This document shows, piece by piece, positions 39,589-47,101 of a stretch of DNA of 64,000 nt; the first letter of the stretch is position 1, and each line of letters begins with the position of its first letter. A model generated the notes under the pieces. The model was given only the letters and a program-made list of their open reading frames with translations. It searched no databases and was not told where the DNA came from. Made by a program: the position numbers and the translations under genes. The DNA comes from Microcoleus sp. FACHB-672. Lineage in GTDB: Bacteria > Cyanobacteriota > Cyanobacteriia > Cyanobacteriales > Oscillatoriaceae. The stretch covers positions 186,001-250,000 of the forward strand of contig NZ_JACJOU010000007.1 of NCBI RefSeq assembly GCF_014695725.1, read 5' to 3'.

Positions 39589-40071
39589 TTGCTGGACGAA
39601 CAAGCGAAAAAAACAATTCTACGCAAGATTCCCCACGGACTCTATGTGTGCGGCGTTAAGGATGGCGAAGATGTTAACGGCTTCACCGCCAGTTGGGTGA
39701 TGCAAGCTTCTTTTCAACCCCCGCTGGTTGTGAATTGTGTGAAGCAGGATTCTAAATCTCACGCCATGATTAAGGCGAGTGGTGTCTTTGCGCTCAGCTT
39801 TTTGGAGGCGGGACAAAAAGAACTCGCTCAAAAATTCTTTAAGCCACAACGCCGTGTTGGCAATAAGTTTGAGGATGTGGAATTTTATCCGGGAGAAGAA
39901 ACCGGCTGCCCCATCATTTCAGACTCCTTGGGTTATGTAGAGTGCAGAGTTGTGGGATCGGTGGAACATGGCGATCACACCGTTTATGTCGGTGAAGTGG
40001 TTGGTGCCGGCATCCATCGCGAGGGTGAACCCCTCTTGCTCGAAAGCACCGGCTGGCAATATGGTGGCTAA
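39589..40071 (+). CDS. Flavin reductase-like domain protein
   Basis: A 160-residue FMN-binding split-barrel protein of the flavin reductase family, similar to the flavin-reductase part of cyanobacterial diflavin flavoproteins. Conserved stretches: IPHGLYVCGVKDGEDVNGFT, SWVMQASFQPPLVV, the flavin-binding FALSFLEAGQ and HGDHTVYVGEVVGAG. It should reduce free or bound flavin with NAD(P)H, partner unknown. The only upstream start in frame is TTG 39589, matching the family N-terminus (LDEQAKKTILRKIPHG); the codon is weak, so expression may be low. Confidence 0.85.
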   Translation: MLDEQAKKTILRKIPHGLYVCGVKDGEDVNGFTASWVMQASFQPPLVVNCVKQDSKSHAMIKASGVFALSFLEAGQKELAQKFFKPQRRVGNKFEDVEFYPGEETGCPIISDSLGYVECRVVGSVEHGDHTVYVGEVVGAGIHREGEPLLLESTGWQYGG

Positions 40072-40137
40072 TTGCGAAGTCTCATCTGCCATCTGCTAGA
40101 TGCGGCTTTGTAATTAACCTTTTGTTAGCTTTGCATT

Positions 40138-40168
40138 GTGCGGGCGAGTTTACGACACTCGCCCGCAC
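40138..40168. repeat. Perfect 12-base-pair hairpin
   Basis: GTGCGGGCGAGT (40138-40149) and ACTCGCCCGCAC (40157-40168) with a 7-base loop. It ends 23 bases before the ATG of the MIF-like gene, so it sits in that gene's leader, or it ends transcripts from the flavin reductase gene. No T-run follows on the plus strand. Confidence 0.85.
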
Positions 40169-40191
40169 AAACCCTTGAGAGCGAAAATATT

Positions 40192-40545
40192 ATGCCTTTA
40201 ATCAAAGTTCAAACCTCCATTTCTGCCCCTGAAAAGTCTGCGGTGCAGGGATTGCTCAAAAGCCTTTCTGCTAAATTGGCTAAGCATACCGGCAAACCAG
40301 AATCTTATGTGATGACGGCTTTTGAACCGGATGTGGCGATGACATTTGCCGGCACTGTTGAGCCTGTTTGCTATATCGAAATTAAAAGTGTTGGCAGTAT
40401 GAACCCAGCTCAAACCAAGTCTATGAGCCAGGATTTTTGCCAAGAGATCAACCAAACGCTTGGTGTGCCTTCCAATCGTATCTACATTGAATTTGCGGAT
40501 GCCAAGGGTTCGATGTGGGGTTGGAATAGCTCAACCTTCGGCTAG
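40192..40545 (+). CDS. Macrophage migration inhibitory factor/phenylpyruvate tautomerase-like protein
   Basis: A 117-residue member of the MIF/tautomerase superfamily. After Met removal the catalytic Pro1 is exposed (MPLIKVQTSISAPE). Family residues follow: Lys33-region (LAKHTGKPESYVM), a beta strand VAMTFAGTVEPVCYIEIKS and SNRIYIEFADAKGSMWGWN near the end. These enzymes tautomerise phenylpyruvate or related keto acids and form trimers; the natural role in bacteria is unclear. ATG 40192 was chosen because an upstream GTG in frame (40138) would translate through the hairpin and mask the N-terminal proline. Confidence 0.92.
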   Translation: MPLIKVQTSISAPEKSAVQGLLKSLSAKLAKHTGKPESYVMTAFEPDVAMTFAGTVEPVCYIEIKSVGSMNPAQTKSMSQDFCQEINQTLGVPSNRIYIEFADAKGSMWGWNSSTFG

Positions 40546-41068
40546 AAGTGTGCGAGTTTCACCGGCACGAGGCGAAACGCTTCATAGTCAAAAGCTCACC
40601 GGCATCTGCTTTTAAAAGCAACCCGTGCGATGCCGGTGTCAACAAACCCTCTTTTGTTGAGGCTGAATTGAAAATAAGCAAGCTCATCTTTTAAACTTAG
40701 CCTTTTTGCTTAGAGCCGCTTGCGAATGTAATTACATTAATATCTTTATATCTTTATATCTTTATATGTTGTTATTAGAAAAACAATGCTATAGCATTTT
40801 GCGAAAAATTTGCCGATTTGACAAACAGCGGAAGTCTTTATTTATATAGGTAAATTTCTAATTTAAAATCCAAAATTAAAATCAAAAATAGTAGAAAGTT
40901 TCGGGTGTGGCGCAATTTTATTGATGAACTTGGTTGCTTATTTAAATCTCTCTAAGGTTAGACAGCTTTAATAATAACTAACAATCAAAATGTGACTTGG
41001 GCTAGAGGAAATGATAGTGCTCATATCTATATGATTGACAATTGTTGAGAGCAATTGGGAAGTATTTT
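40546..41068. other. Long AT-rich upstream region of the lipoprotein gene
   Basis: A 523-base spacer. It contains three tandem copies of an 8-base unit (TATCTTTA) at about 40740-40768. The rest is AT-rich with no gene. It presumably carries the promoter for the exported-protein gene starting at 41069. Confidence 0.5.
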
Positions 41069-42127
41069 GTGAGAAAGTTAACTGATTTTTTTAAAAAACT
41101 GCGGGTGGTTCAAATTTTAACCGCATTTTTAGCAGGGGTGCTAATGTTGACTAGCACCGCTTGTAACGCCGGCGACGCCACAGGCGCTCGTCCAATCAAT
41201 CCGCCGGTTCAAGCGGGTGGCCAAAATAACCCGCACAAGGGTGCTGGAGATAATTCTAGCAACTTCAAGATGTCCACTGACCCGAAAGTGAATGCTCCAG
41301 TCAAATCTGATCGGGATCGTGCCGATCTGCCTCAACTGGATCGACTGATTGCTGTCAGCAACAGTGAGAGCAACGCCTCTAGGTTAATTTACCCTGGCTC
41401 TGAACCCCTTGAAACCGATAAGTTTGATAAAGAACTGGGCGGAGATCAATCGCTGCTAAAAGCCCCTCAAGTTCCGGCAAAGTCTCAACCAGTCTTCAAC
41501 CGCACTGATCCAGATGCCAAGCTTTTAGAAAGAGCCGGTGCAGTGTTTAAAGATGCCTCTCAATTCATCACAGAAGGTGTTGAAGAATCCTCTAGCGGCG
41601 CGGAAATGCAACCCAAATCACCGATAATGGGTGGTTTAGAAAAACTGACTGGGAATTCCAAAAATACATCCAGTTCAAACGCTTCAAAAAACTCAATCTC
41701 AAATAGCTCAAGGTTACTCTATCCAGGTTCTGAACCCCTTGAAACGGATAAGTTTGACAAAGAATTGGGCGGAGATAGCTCGCTACTACAAGCTCCTCAG
41801 ATTCCGGCAAAGTCTCAACCAGTCTTTAACCGCACTAATCCAGATGCCAAGCTTTTAGAAAGAGCTGGTGCAGTGTTTAAAGATGCCTCTCAATTCATTA
41901 CAGAAGGTGTTGAAGAATCCTCTAGCGGCGCGGAAATGCAACCCAAATCGCCCGTAATGAGTGCGATAGAGAATTTGACGGGTAATTCCAGCACGCCAAC
42001 CAAATCAGCGCCCAAGGAATATAAATCACCGGCAGATACTTCTACGGGTAATTCCAGCACATCTCATTCCAGCAATTCAACCAAATCAGCGCCCAAGGAA
42101 AAGGAATATAAATCACCGGCAAGGTAA
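41069..42127 (+). CDS. Exported (lipo)protein with a recent internal duplication; leader-family member 1
   Basis: A 352-residue protein from GTG 41069 (GGGAAG site five bases upstream; TTG 41042 would add nine residues). The leader VRKLTDFFKKLRVVQILTAF LAGVLMLTSTAC is a signal peptide that may end in a lipid-modified cysteine (weak lipobox, STAC). The mature protein is Ser/Asn/Lys-rich and disordered. It holds two copies of a block of about 90 residues starting RLIYPGSEPLETDKFDKELG and RLLYPGSEPLETDKFDKELG and running to SSGAEMQPKSP; the DNA copies (41381-41660, 41711-41990) are nearly identical. The C-terminus is a low-complexity SAPKEYKSP repeat. The function is unknown. The leader resembles those of the next two genes. 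Confidence 0.82.
   Translation: MRKLTDFFKKLRVVQILTAFLAGVLMLTSTACNAGDATGARPINPPVQAGGQNNPHKGAGDNSSNFKMSTDPKVNAPVKSDRDRADLPQLDRLIAVSNSESNASRLIYPGSEPLETDKFDKELGGDQSLLKAPQVPAKSQPVFNRTDPDAKLLERAGAVFKDASQFITEGVEESSSGAEMQPKSPIMGGLEKLTGNSKNTSSSNASKNSISNSSRLLYPGSEPLETDKFDKELGGDSSLLQAPQIPAKSQPVFNRTNPDAKLLERAGAVFKDASQFITEGVEESSSGAEMQPKSPVMSAIENLTGNSSTPTKSAPKEYKSPADTSTGNSSTSHSSNSTKSAPKEKEYKSPAR
41381..41660 (+). repeat. Direct repeat unit 1 inside the exported-protein gene
   Basis: About 280 bases, highly similar to unit 2 (41711-41990, offset 330 bases) with only scattered substitutions, many of them silent. Confidence 0.9.
41711..41990 (+). repeat. Direct repeat unit 2 inside the exported-protein gene
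   Basis: Second copy of the 280-base unit. A 50-base Ser/Asn-coding spacer separates it from unit 1. Confidence 0.9.
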
Positions 42128-42169
42128 TTCTCTTGTTTCTTGATCTCAGCAACCGAAGGTGAATTTGAG

Positions 42170-42196
42170 GAACCCGTTTTGTTACAAAACGGGTTC
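42170..42196 (+). terminator. Rho-independent terminator of leader-family gene 1
   Basis: GAACCCGTTTTG (42170-42181) pairs perfectly with CAAAACGGGTTC (42185-42196) around a 3-base loop, followed by TTCT and a TTTTTT stretch shortly after. It lies 43 bases after the stop codon. Confidence 0.8.
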
Positions 42197-42560
42197 TTCT
42201 ACTGTTGATTTTTTCCGGTCAATTTCTTGGTGAATGCTTGATGTGGACATAAGACGGGGAACGTGCCGGTGTTAGAGGTGTACTCTGCGCCGCGCACAAA
42301 TGCGCTGCTCCCCAAGCTAAATTTGGCATAAAACTGGGGTGTGCATCTTCAGTGCTTTTTAGCGTCACACCAAAGCTAAATCGACTCGCCGGCAAGAATG
42401 TGACTTCCGATAGAGGCAGCGCACACACTCGCAATATTATGCTTGAGAGGTGTAAGGGACAGATAGCCTTTTACCACAAAATTAGTACAAAGTTAGTAAA
42501 TAATACCGCGACAGAGATGATTCTAAAGCGGTTTGATTCGATCAACCTCAACAACGGAGT
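42197..42560. other. Spacer before leader-family gene 2
   Basis: About 360 bases with no recognised gene. It must contain an independent promoter, because a terminator precedes it. Confidence 0.4.
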
Positions 42561-43223
42561 ATGTCTATGAAGAAAGTGATTGCATTCGTAAAAAACCTGC
42601 GACTAAGCCACATTTTTAGTCTATTTTTAGCCGGCCTGATGGTATTTTTCACCATGCCTGCCGCTAACGCGGGAATCTTCGGCTTTGGGGACAGTGGCAA
42701 GACTTCCGACCAAATCAGGGAAGAAGTTCCTAAAGAGGTCATGGGCAATGAATACCAAGGTGGTATGAACGAGTACCGCGACACTGATCCCAGAAGAGAT
42801 CCCTCCGCAGCCGACGCCAAAGCCAAAGGTTTAATTGACAACGCTCAGCAGAATATCAAGAACAGAACCGGCAATCCCGCAGAAGCAATCAAGCGTGCGA
42901 TTAATGATGCACCAGAGGCAGCCGACAATGTAAAGGAAGGCGCTGACAAGGCGGTTAATAGAGTTCAGCGTAATGCCGAAAGTTTTGCCGACAGAACTCA
43001 AAAGGGTACCGAGAATTTAAAAGAAAATACTCAAGACGCCCTTGATGGAAGCAAGGAAGCCACTGACAAGGCTGCTAGCGGTGTCAAATCTAAAGTCAGC
43101 GAAGACGTTTCTAATACCAAGCAAGCTTTAGACAAGGCTGCTGGTGGTGTTAAATCTAAAGTCAGCGAAGACGTTTCTAATACCAAGCAAGCCGTAGACA
43201 AAGCTGCTAAAAATCTCGATTAA
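42561..43223 (+). CDS. Exported LEA/apolipophorin-like helical repeat protein; leader-family member 2
   Basis: A 220-residue protein. The leader MSMKKVIAFVKNLRLSHIFS LFLAGLMVFFTMPAANA ends in an AxA signal peptidase I site, leaving a mature protein starting GIFGFGDSGK. From about residue 95 it is a long amphipathic helix of 11-residue-type repeats rich in Ala, Lys, Asp and Glu (KEATDKAASGVKSKV), like LEA group 3 or CsbD-like stress proteins. Two 66-base units (43072-43137 and 43138-43203) are nearly identical. Such proteins coat membranes or protect against drying; this role is inference. An ACGGAG site precedes the ATG. Confidence 0.82.
   Translation: MSMKKVIAFVKNLRLSHIFSLFLAGLMVFFTMPAANAGIFGFGDSGKTSDQIREEVPKEVMGNEYQGGMNEYRDTDPRRDPSAADAKAKGLIDNAQQNIKNRTGNPAEAIKRAINDAPEAADNVKEGADKAVNRVQRNAESFADRTQKGTENLKENTQDALDGSKEATDKAASGVKSKVSEDVSNTKQALDKAAGGVKSKVSEDVSNTKQAVDKAAKNLD
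43072..43203 (+). repeat. Two tandem 66-base repeats in the LEA-like gene
   Basis: Each unit encodes 22 residues containing GVKSKVSEDVSNTKQA; the second follows the first without a gap, with few differences. Confidence 0.88.
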
Positions 43224-43269
43224 TTAACTCGATTAATTAACGAGCGCCATAAAAAATCTCTTTCCGGAA

Positions 43270-43318
43270 CAGGCAAGTTTGCCTATTGATTATCCAAACT
43301 TGCCTGAGATTTTTTTAA
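43270..43318 (+). terminator. Rho-independent terminator of leader-family gene 2
   Basis: CAGGCAAGTTT (43270-43280) pairs with AAACTTGCCTG (43296-43306), then AGATTTTTTT. An outer AAAAAATCTC/GAGATTTTTT pairing may extend the stem. Confidence 0.82.
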
Positions 43319-43712
43319 CATTGTTTCGCCTGGTTGGAAAAACTTAAAGTTGCTGATTCTTTTCAGTTAATATCAGATAAAAAAAAGAAGGCCGGCATAA
43401 CCCAGTAAGCAAAAAACTTGAAAAAAAGTTTTATAAATAAAAAGTTGCTAAATAATAAATTGTAGCTTTCAAGATTCTTAAATATTAATCTAAAGATAAA
43501 TAACCCCACAAAAATCCGTTGTAAACGGTTATCTTTTTAGTAGGTTAAGTTAGAAATTAATTAGATAAAACACAAAATTTTATTCCTATAAAATTTCTAA
43601 TTAAAGATGCAATTGTTTTAAAATTATGCTTAAATGAAAGAAGAAAAAAAGAGTTGAGTTGAGTCAAAAATCCTTCTCTCTACATTCAAAAAACCTTATT
43701 AGGAGAAACCTC
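43319..43712. other. AT-rich spacer before leader-family gene 3
   Basis: About 390 bases, extremely AT-rich, no gene seen. It should hold the promoter of the following gene. Confidence 0.4.
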
Positions 43713-44081
43713 ATGAATCGATTAATTTCTTTGCTACAAAGCATTCGCTTGCGTCAAGTTGTTACGGTTGTTATGGCAGCCATTACAATTTTTGTGAGTT
43801 CTGCTTTTGGCAACGGCAACGAGCTTCAAGCTCAAGCTGTTCAAATACTCAATCGTACCGATGCTTCGGCTGAGCAAGTAGACAGCGCTACTATCAAGAG
43901 AATTCAAGACAAGGCTGAAGATATCAATAGTGACAAGATCGGTGACACCGGCTTGAAAAACCTTAAGAATTTAGGCAAGAATATCCCCAAAGTGATCAAG
44001 CAGAATGCTGAAGAAACGCTGAATCCTGATAACCCCAGCGCTCCTGGCACAAGAACTCCTACCAAGTCCGACCGAAAGTAA
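43713..44081 (+). CDS. Small exported protein; leader-family member 3
   Basis: A 122-residue protein from ATG 43713 with an excellent AGGAGA ribosome site at 43701; an upstream in-frame GTG-type start (43659) has no such site. The leader MNRLISLLQSIRLRQVVTVV MAAITIFVSSAFG resembles those of the two preceding exported proteins (basic xLR motif, then an Ala-rich hydrophobic core). The mature part is a charged helix (VDSATIKRIQDKAEDINSDK, TGLKNLKNLGKNIPKVIKQN) ending in a disordered tail (NPDNPSAPGTRTPTKSDRK). Function unknown; probably periplasmic. Confidence 0.8.
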   Translation: MNRLISLLQSIRLRQVVTVVMAAITIFVSSAFGNGNELQAQAVQILNRTDASAEQVDSATIKRIQDKAEDINSDKIGDTGLKNLKNLGKNIPKVIKQNAEETLNPDNPSAPGTRTPTKSDRK

Positions 44082-44173
44082 ATCCGGAAGCGATAAAAAT
44101 TTAGTTTCTTGAGCAATGGTTGTCGGGAGATTCTCTAACAACTGAAGCTTGACTGAAAGACAGGGAGACAAAA

Positions 44174-44203
44174 AACTCCGCTCTTGCTAAGAAGGGCGGA
44201 GTT
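44174..44203. terminator. Bidirectional terminator between leader-family gene 3 and larC
   Basis: AACTCCGCTCTT (44174-44185) pairs with AAGGGCGGAGTT (44192-44203, one G-T pair) around a 6-base loop. TTGTTTCT follows on the plus strand and TTTTTGTC on the minus strand, so it can serve both convergent genes. Confidence 0.8.
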
Positions 44204-44229
44204 GTTTCTGTCTAGATAACTTTTGCGTT

Positions 44230-45687
44230 TTACTGCTGACTTTGGCTATACCAAGTTTGTAAAACGATGCGATGCACTTCACGCCAACTGAGATTGTGCT
44301 GTTTTGCCAATTGAGCGCAATCTTCGTATTCAGGTTGCACGTTAGTAATGGTATCCCCAGACTTGGCAACCTTGACGCGCACCTCTCCTAAAGGTGTCTG
44401 CACCGGCTCTATTTCTCGCTGCAAAATTGCTCGTTCCTGAGTCAGCCGGCGAATACCTAAGGTTGTTGTTTCCCGAAAAATCGTCGCCTCACAAGCAGCC
44501 TGATTTGCCGGCAGACAAATTACTGTCAGCAAAATCCCAGGTCGGCATTTTTTCATCCCGATTGATTGGGTGAACACATCTAACGCGCCGGCATCAAATA
44601 AGGCATCAAAGACATAACCAATCGCTTGCGGACTCAGATCGTCTATTTGTGTTTCCAGTACCGAAACAATTTGGCTCTCATTTGTCTTTTCTTTTTGACC
44701 ATTTGCCAAAGACAAAGGACGCATAACCATTGAGTTCCCAATAGCTAAGCTAGCAGAAATTACCTGTTCAGCTTTGCCCTTTTTCCCTTTTATTTTAACT
44801 TTTAACTTTTTGCCTTTGACTTTTTTTCCAATCCACAAACGTAGGATATTTGGAATTGCCAACTGGCGAGTACCGGCACCCGATCCCAGGCGATTTATCG
44901 CCATAGCCGGCACAGAACCAAAACCTTTTGCTAAAGTAACCGCAATTGCAGCACCCGTTGGCGTTACCAACTCCCGCTCAATACCATTGCTGTAAACCGG
45001 CACCTGCCTCATTTCCCACAACTTCAATACTGCCGGCGTTGGCACCGGCAACTCGCCATGTGCTGCCCTCACCGTACCGCCGCCGGTGGGTAAAGCAGAG
45101 CAATACAGCTCATCAATTCCCAGCCAATCTAACCCCAAACAGGTGCCCACAATATCCACAATCGCATCCGTAGCACCCACCTCGTGGAAATGCACCCGCT
45201 CAGGGGGAATGCCATGCACCGCCCCTTCTGCCGCTGCTAGCTTGCGAAATACCGCTAAACTCCATGCTTGCGCCCGTGCCGGCAACCGAGCTGAGGCAAT
45301 CATCCGCTCAATCTCTGGCAGATGACGCGTATGGCTGTGGTTGGTATTAGCCTCGTGCCGGTGATCCAGGTTGTGATTTTCGCCGTGGGGGTGATGATTA
45401 CTAAACGTTGGCGGTTCAGCCGGCTCGTCACTTGCCAGAGGTAGAACTGCCGCAGAATCCGCTGAAACAGAATGCAAAACTGTCTGTTTTAAGTCAACAT
45501 AAACTTTAGTGGCTTGCTGACCATTGCGATGGACAAGTTCAGCGCGTAACTGGTACTCTTCAGAAATGCCCAAACCGTTCAACTTTTCGATGAGGTAATC
45601 TAAAGGAACGCCCGCACTAACGAGAGCACCGAGGCACATATCACCAGCAATGCCGGTGGGACATTCGAGGTAAGCGATTTTCTTCAT
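44230..45687 (-). CDS. larC: Nickel-pincer cofactor biosynthesis protein LarC (DUF111)
   Basis: A 485-residue cyclometallase that inserts nickel into the pincer nucleotide used by lactate racemase and related enzymes. Signatures: AYLECPTGIAGDMCLGALV, a His-rich metal loop (HHPHGENHNLDHRHE), VHFHEVGATDAIVDIVGTC, LPTGGGTVRAAHGELPVPTP and the C-terminal TQIDDLSPQAIGY. Here LarC1 and LarC2 form one continuous frame, unlike the frameshifted Lactobacillus gene. Between them lies a lysine-rich insert (KKVKGKKLKVKIKGKKGK) coded by an AAAG-rich simple repeat (about 44770-44830). No larB, larE or larA is seen in the window. The start is ATG. Confidence 0.93.
   Translation of the reverse strand: MKKIAYLECPTGIAGDMCLGALVSAGVPLDYLIEKLNGLGISEEYQLRAELVHRNGQQATKVYVDLKQTVLHSVSADSAAVLPLASDEPAEPPTFSNHHPHGENHNLDHRHEANTNHSHTRHLPEIERMIASARLPARAQAWSLAVFRKLAAAEGAVHGIPPERVHFHEVGATDAIVDIVGTCLGLDWLGIDELYCSALPTGGGTVRAAHGELPVPTPAVLKLWEMRQVPVYSNGIERELVTPTGAAIAVTLAKGFGSVPAMAINRLGSGAGTRQLAIPNILRLWIGKKVKGKKLKVKIKGKKGKAEQVISASLAIGNSMVMRPLSLANGQKEKTNESQIVSVLETQIDDLSPQAIGYVFDALFDAGALDVFTQSIGMKKCRPGILLTVICLPANQAACEATIFRETTTLGIRRLTQERAILQREIEPVQTPLGEVRVKVAKSGDTITNVQPEYEDCAQLAKQHNLSWREVHRIVLQTWYSQSQQ
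44770..44830. repeat. AAAG-type simple-sequence insert inside larC
   Basis: Plus strand runs of CTTTTTCCCTTTTATTTTAA, CTTTTAACTTTTTGCC and similar words; on the coding strand it yields alternating Lys, Gly and Val codons in frame. Confidence 0.75.
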
Positions 45688-45743
45688 TGTTCATTGAGAA
45701 TGGGGAGAACTGCACTCAATACTCAACACTCAACTCTATTGTT

Positions 45744-46406
45744 ATGGCTACTGTTTACCAAATTCATCCCGACACACCCCAAGCACGCAAAATCGAGGAA
45801 ATTAAGGATGCGCTTCGGAATGGAGCAGTCATGCTATATCCCACCGATACAGTGTATGCCATTGGTTGCGACCTCAACGTTAAGGCAGCAGTAGAGCGCG
45901 TGCGGCGCATCAAGCAGCTATCCAACGACAAGCCCCTCACCTTCCTGTGCCCTTCCCTCTCGAATGTGGCGCACTACGCCGTGGTGACAAATGAAGCTTA
46001 TCGCCTCATGAAGCATTTGATACCCGGAACCTACACATTCTTGATGCCGGCAACTAAATTAGTGCCCAAGCTTGTGATGAACCCCAAGCGTAAAACCACC
46101 GGCATTCGCGTTCCCGATCATGCAGTGTGTCAGTCGTTGTTACAGTCGCTGGGCAATCCCATCATTTCTACCTCAGCTCACTTGCTGAATGATGATGAAA
46201 CAAAGCCGGCGCTCGACAACCCCCCTGGGCGGGCAGAACTGTTTGATCGGCTAGAAAAATTAGTGGATGTGATCGTGGACAGTGGCCAAGAGCCAGGATA
46301 TCAGGTTTCCACCATTTTAGATTTAACCGGCCCAGAAGCCGTGGTTGTGCGACAAGGTTTAGGATGGCAAGCCGTAGCTACTTGGGTGTCAGGCGTCAGC
46401 GAGTAG
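45744..46406 (+). CDS. YciO/Sua5/YrdC-type L-threonylcarbamoyladenylate synthase family protein
   Basis: A 220-residue member of the YrdC/YciO fold that makes threonylcarbamoyl-AMP for tRNA t6A modification, or a YciO paralogue of similar chemistry. Signatures: GAVMLYPTDTVYAIGCD, RVRRIKQLSNDKPLTFLCPS, YTFLMPATKLVPKLV, TGIRVPDH and NPIISTSAHL. The start is ATG 45744 (MATVYQIHPD); an in-frame ATG at 45687 would add 19 unrelated residues encoded by a repeated-word spacer. The gene is divergent from larC. Confidence 0.9.
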   Translation: MATVYQIHPDTPQARKIEEIKDALRNGAVMLYPTDTVYAIGCDLNVKAAVERVRRIKQLSNDKPLTFLCPSLSNVAHYAVVTNEAYRLMKHLIPGTYTFLMPATKLVPKLVMNPKRKTTGIRVPDHAVCQSLLQSLGNPIISTSAHLLNDDETKPALDNPPGRAELFDRLEKLVDVIVDSGQEPGYQVSTILDLTGPEAVVVRQGLGWQAVATWVSGVSE

Positions 46407-47101
46407 GGAATCAGGAATTGGGCTTTTCTCCCCCTCCTTCCCTCACTTCCTCACCCACTCATCACTCAGCACTCCCCTCACTTCTTTGCTCAGTATCCTG
46501 ATGCGTGGGTTGCGAGAAGGAAGAGAAGCTTTGTATTCAGCGATACTAAGGCTCAAGCCAGACACGGTTGGAGAGCGCCAGCGACACAGAAAGGCGAGCA
46601 ACCTCTAACTCACAAATGATTGAATCTACAGGCTTTTTTCGTTTAAGCTGACCAGCCGAATTCAATCACTACAATGACCTTTTTGAATCTCTTCTATAAA
46701 TGTGACAGTTGTTGTGCCGGTTTGGGGAACGTAGACCAGTTGAGCAATCGTCCACTACACTGAGGGGTGAAACCCCCCATCTATCTAACTGGTTGGCAAG
46801 CGGTCTTTATGGCAGAGAGTGATTATCCAGCAAGGGTTTGCGCCCCTGGAGACGAGAGGGATTTCGGATATCCGTATAAGGCCGGCAAACAGTTACTTTC
46901 GAGGGTGGCAACTCGATATCGCATAGGTTGGGTTAGTGCCACAGCGGCGTCACCGCAGACAATGACAGTTTCATACAGTCGAAGAGTAGAAAGTTAAGAG
47001 ACGGTGCGGCGGGTGAAACTCACTCCTCACACGCTTCCTCCCCTAACTGCCTACGACTTTATTACTGTTTGTCGCTACGGTGCGTCCCCAGAGGCAAAAT
47101 C
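46407..47101. other. Long leader/spacer before the HetZ-like gene
   Basis: About 695 bases. The first 90 bases are CT-rich simple sequence (CTCCCCCTCCTTCCCTCACT). A GGGGTGAAACCCC hairpin lies near 46763. No confident gene; a 76-codon frame at 46767-46997 has no family or ribosome site. The length before 47102 suggests several regulatory inputs, as is usual for developmental genes. Confidence 0.4.

Noticed and set aside
46767-46997. 76-codon frame upstream of the HetZ-like gene
   Set aside because: No family resemblance or ribosome site; the region looks like a long leader.
47005-47035. ACTCCTCACACG similar to the conserved core of the small RNA Yfr1
   Set aside because: Yfr1 needs a 5' hairpin and a strong 3' terminator hairpin with a U-run; neither is present, and the neighbourhood is full of CT-rich low-complexity sequence where this word can arise by chance.
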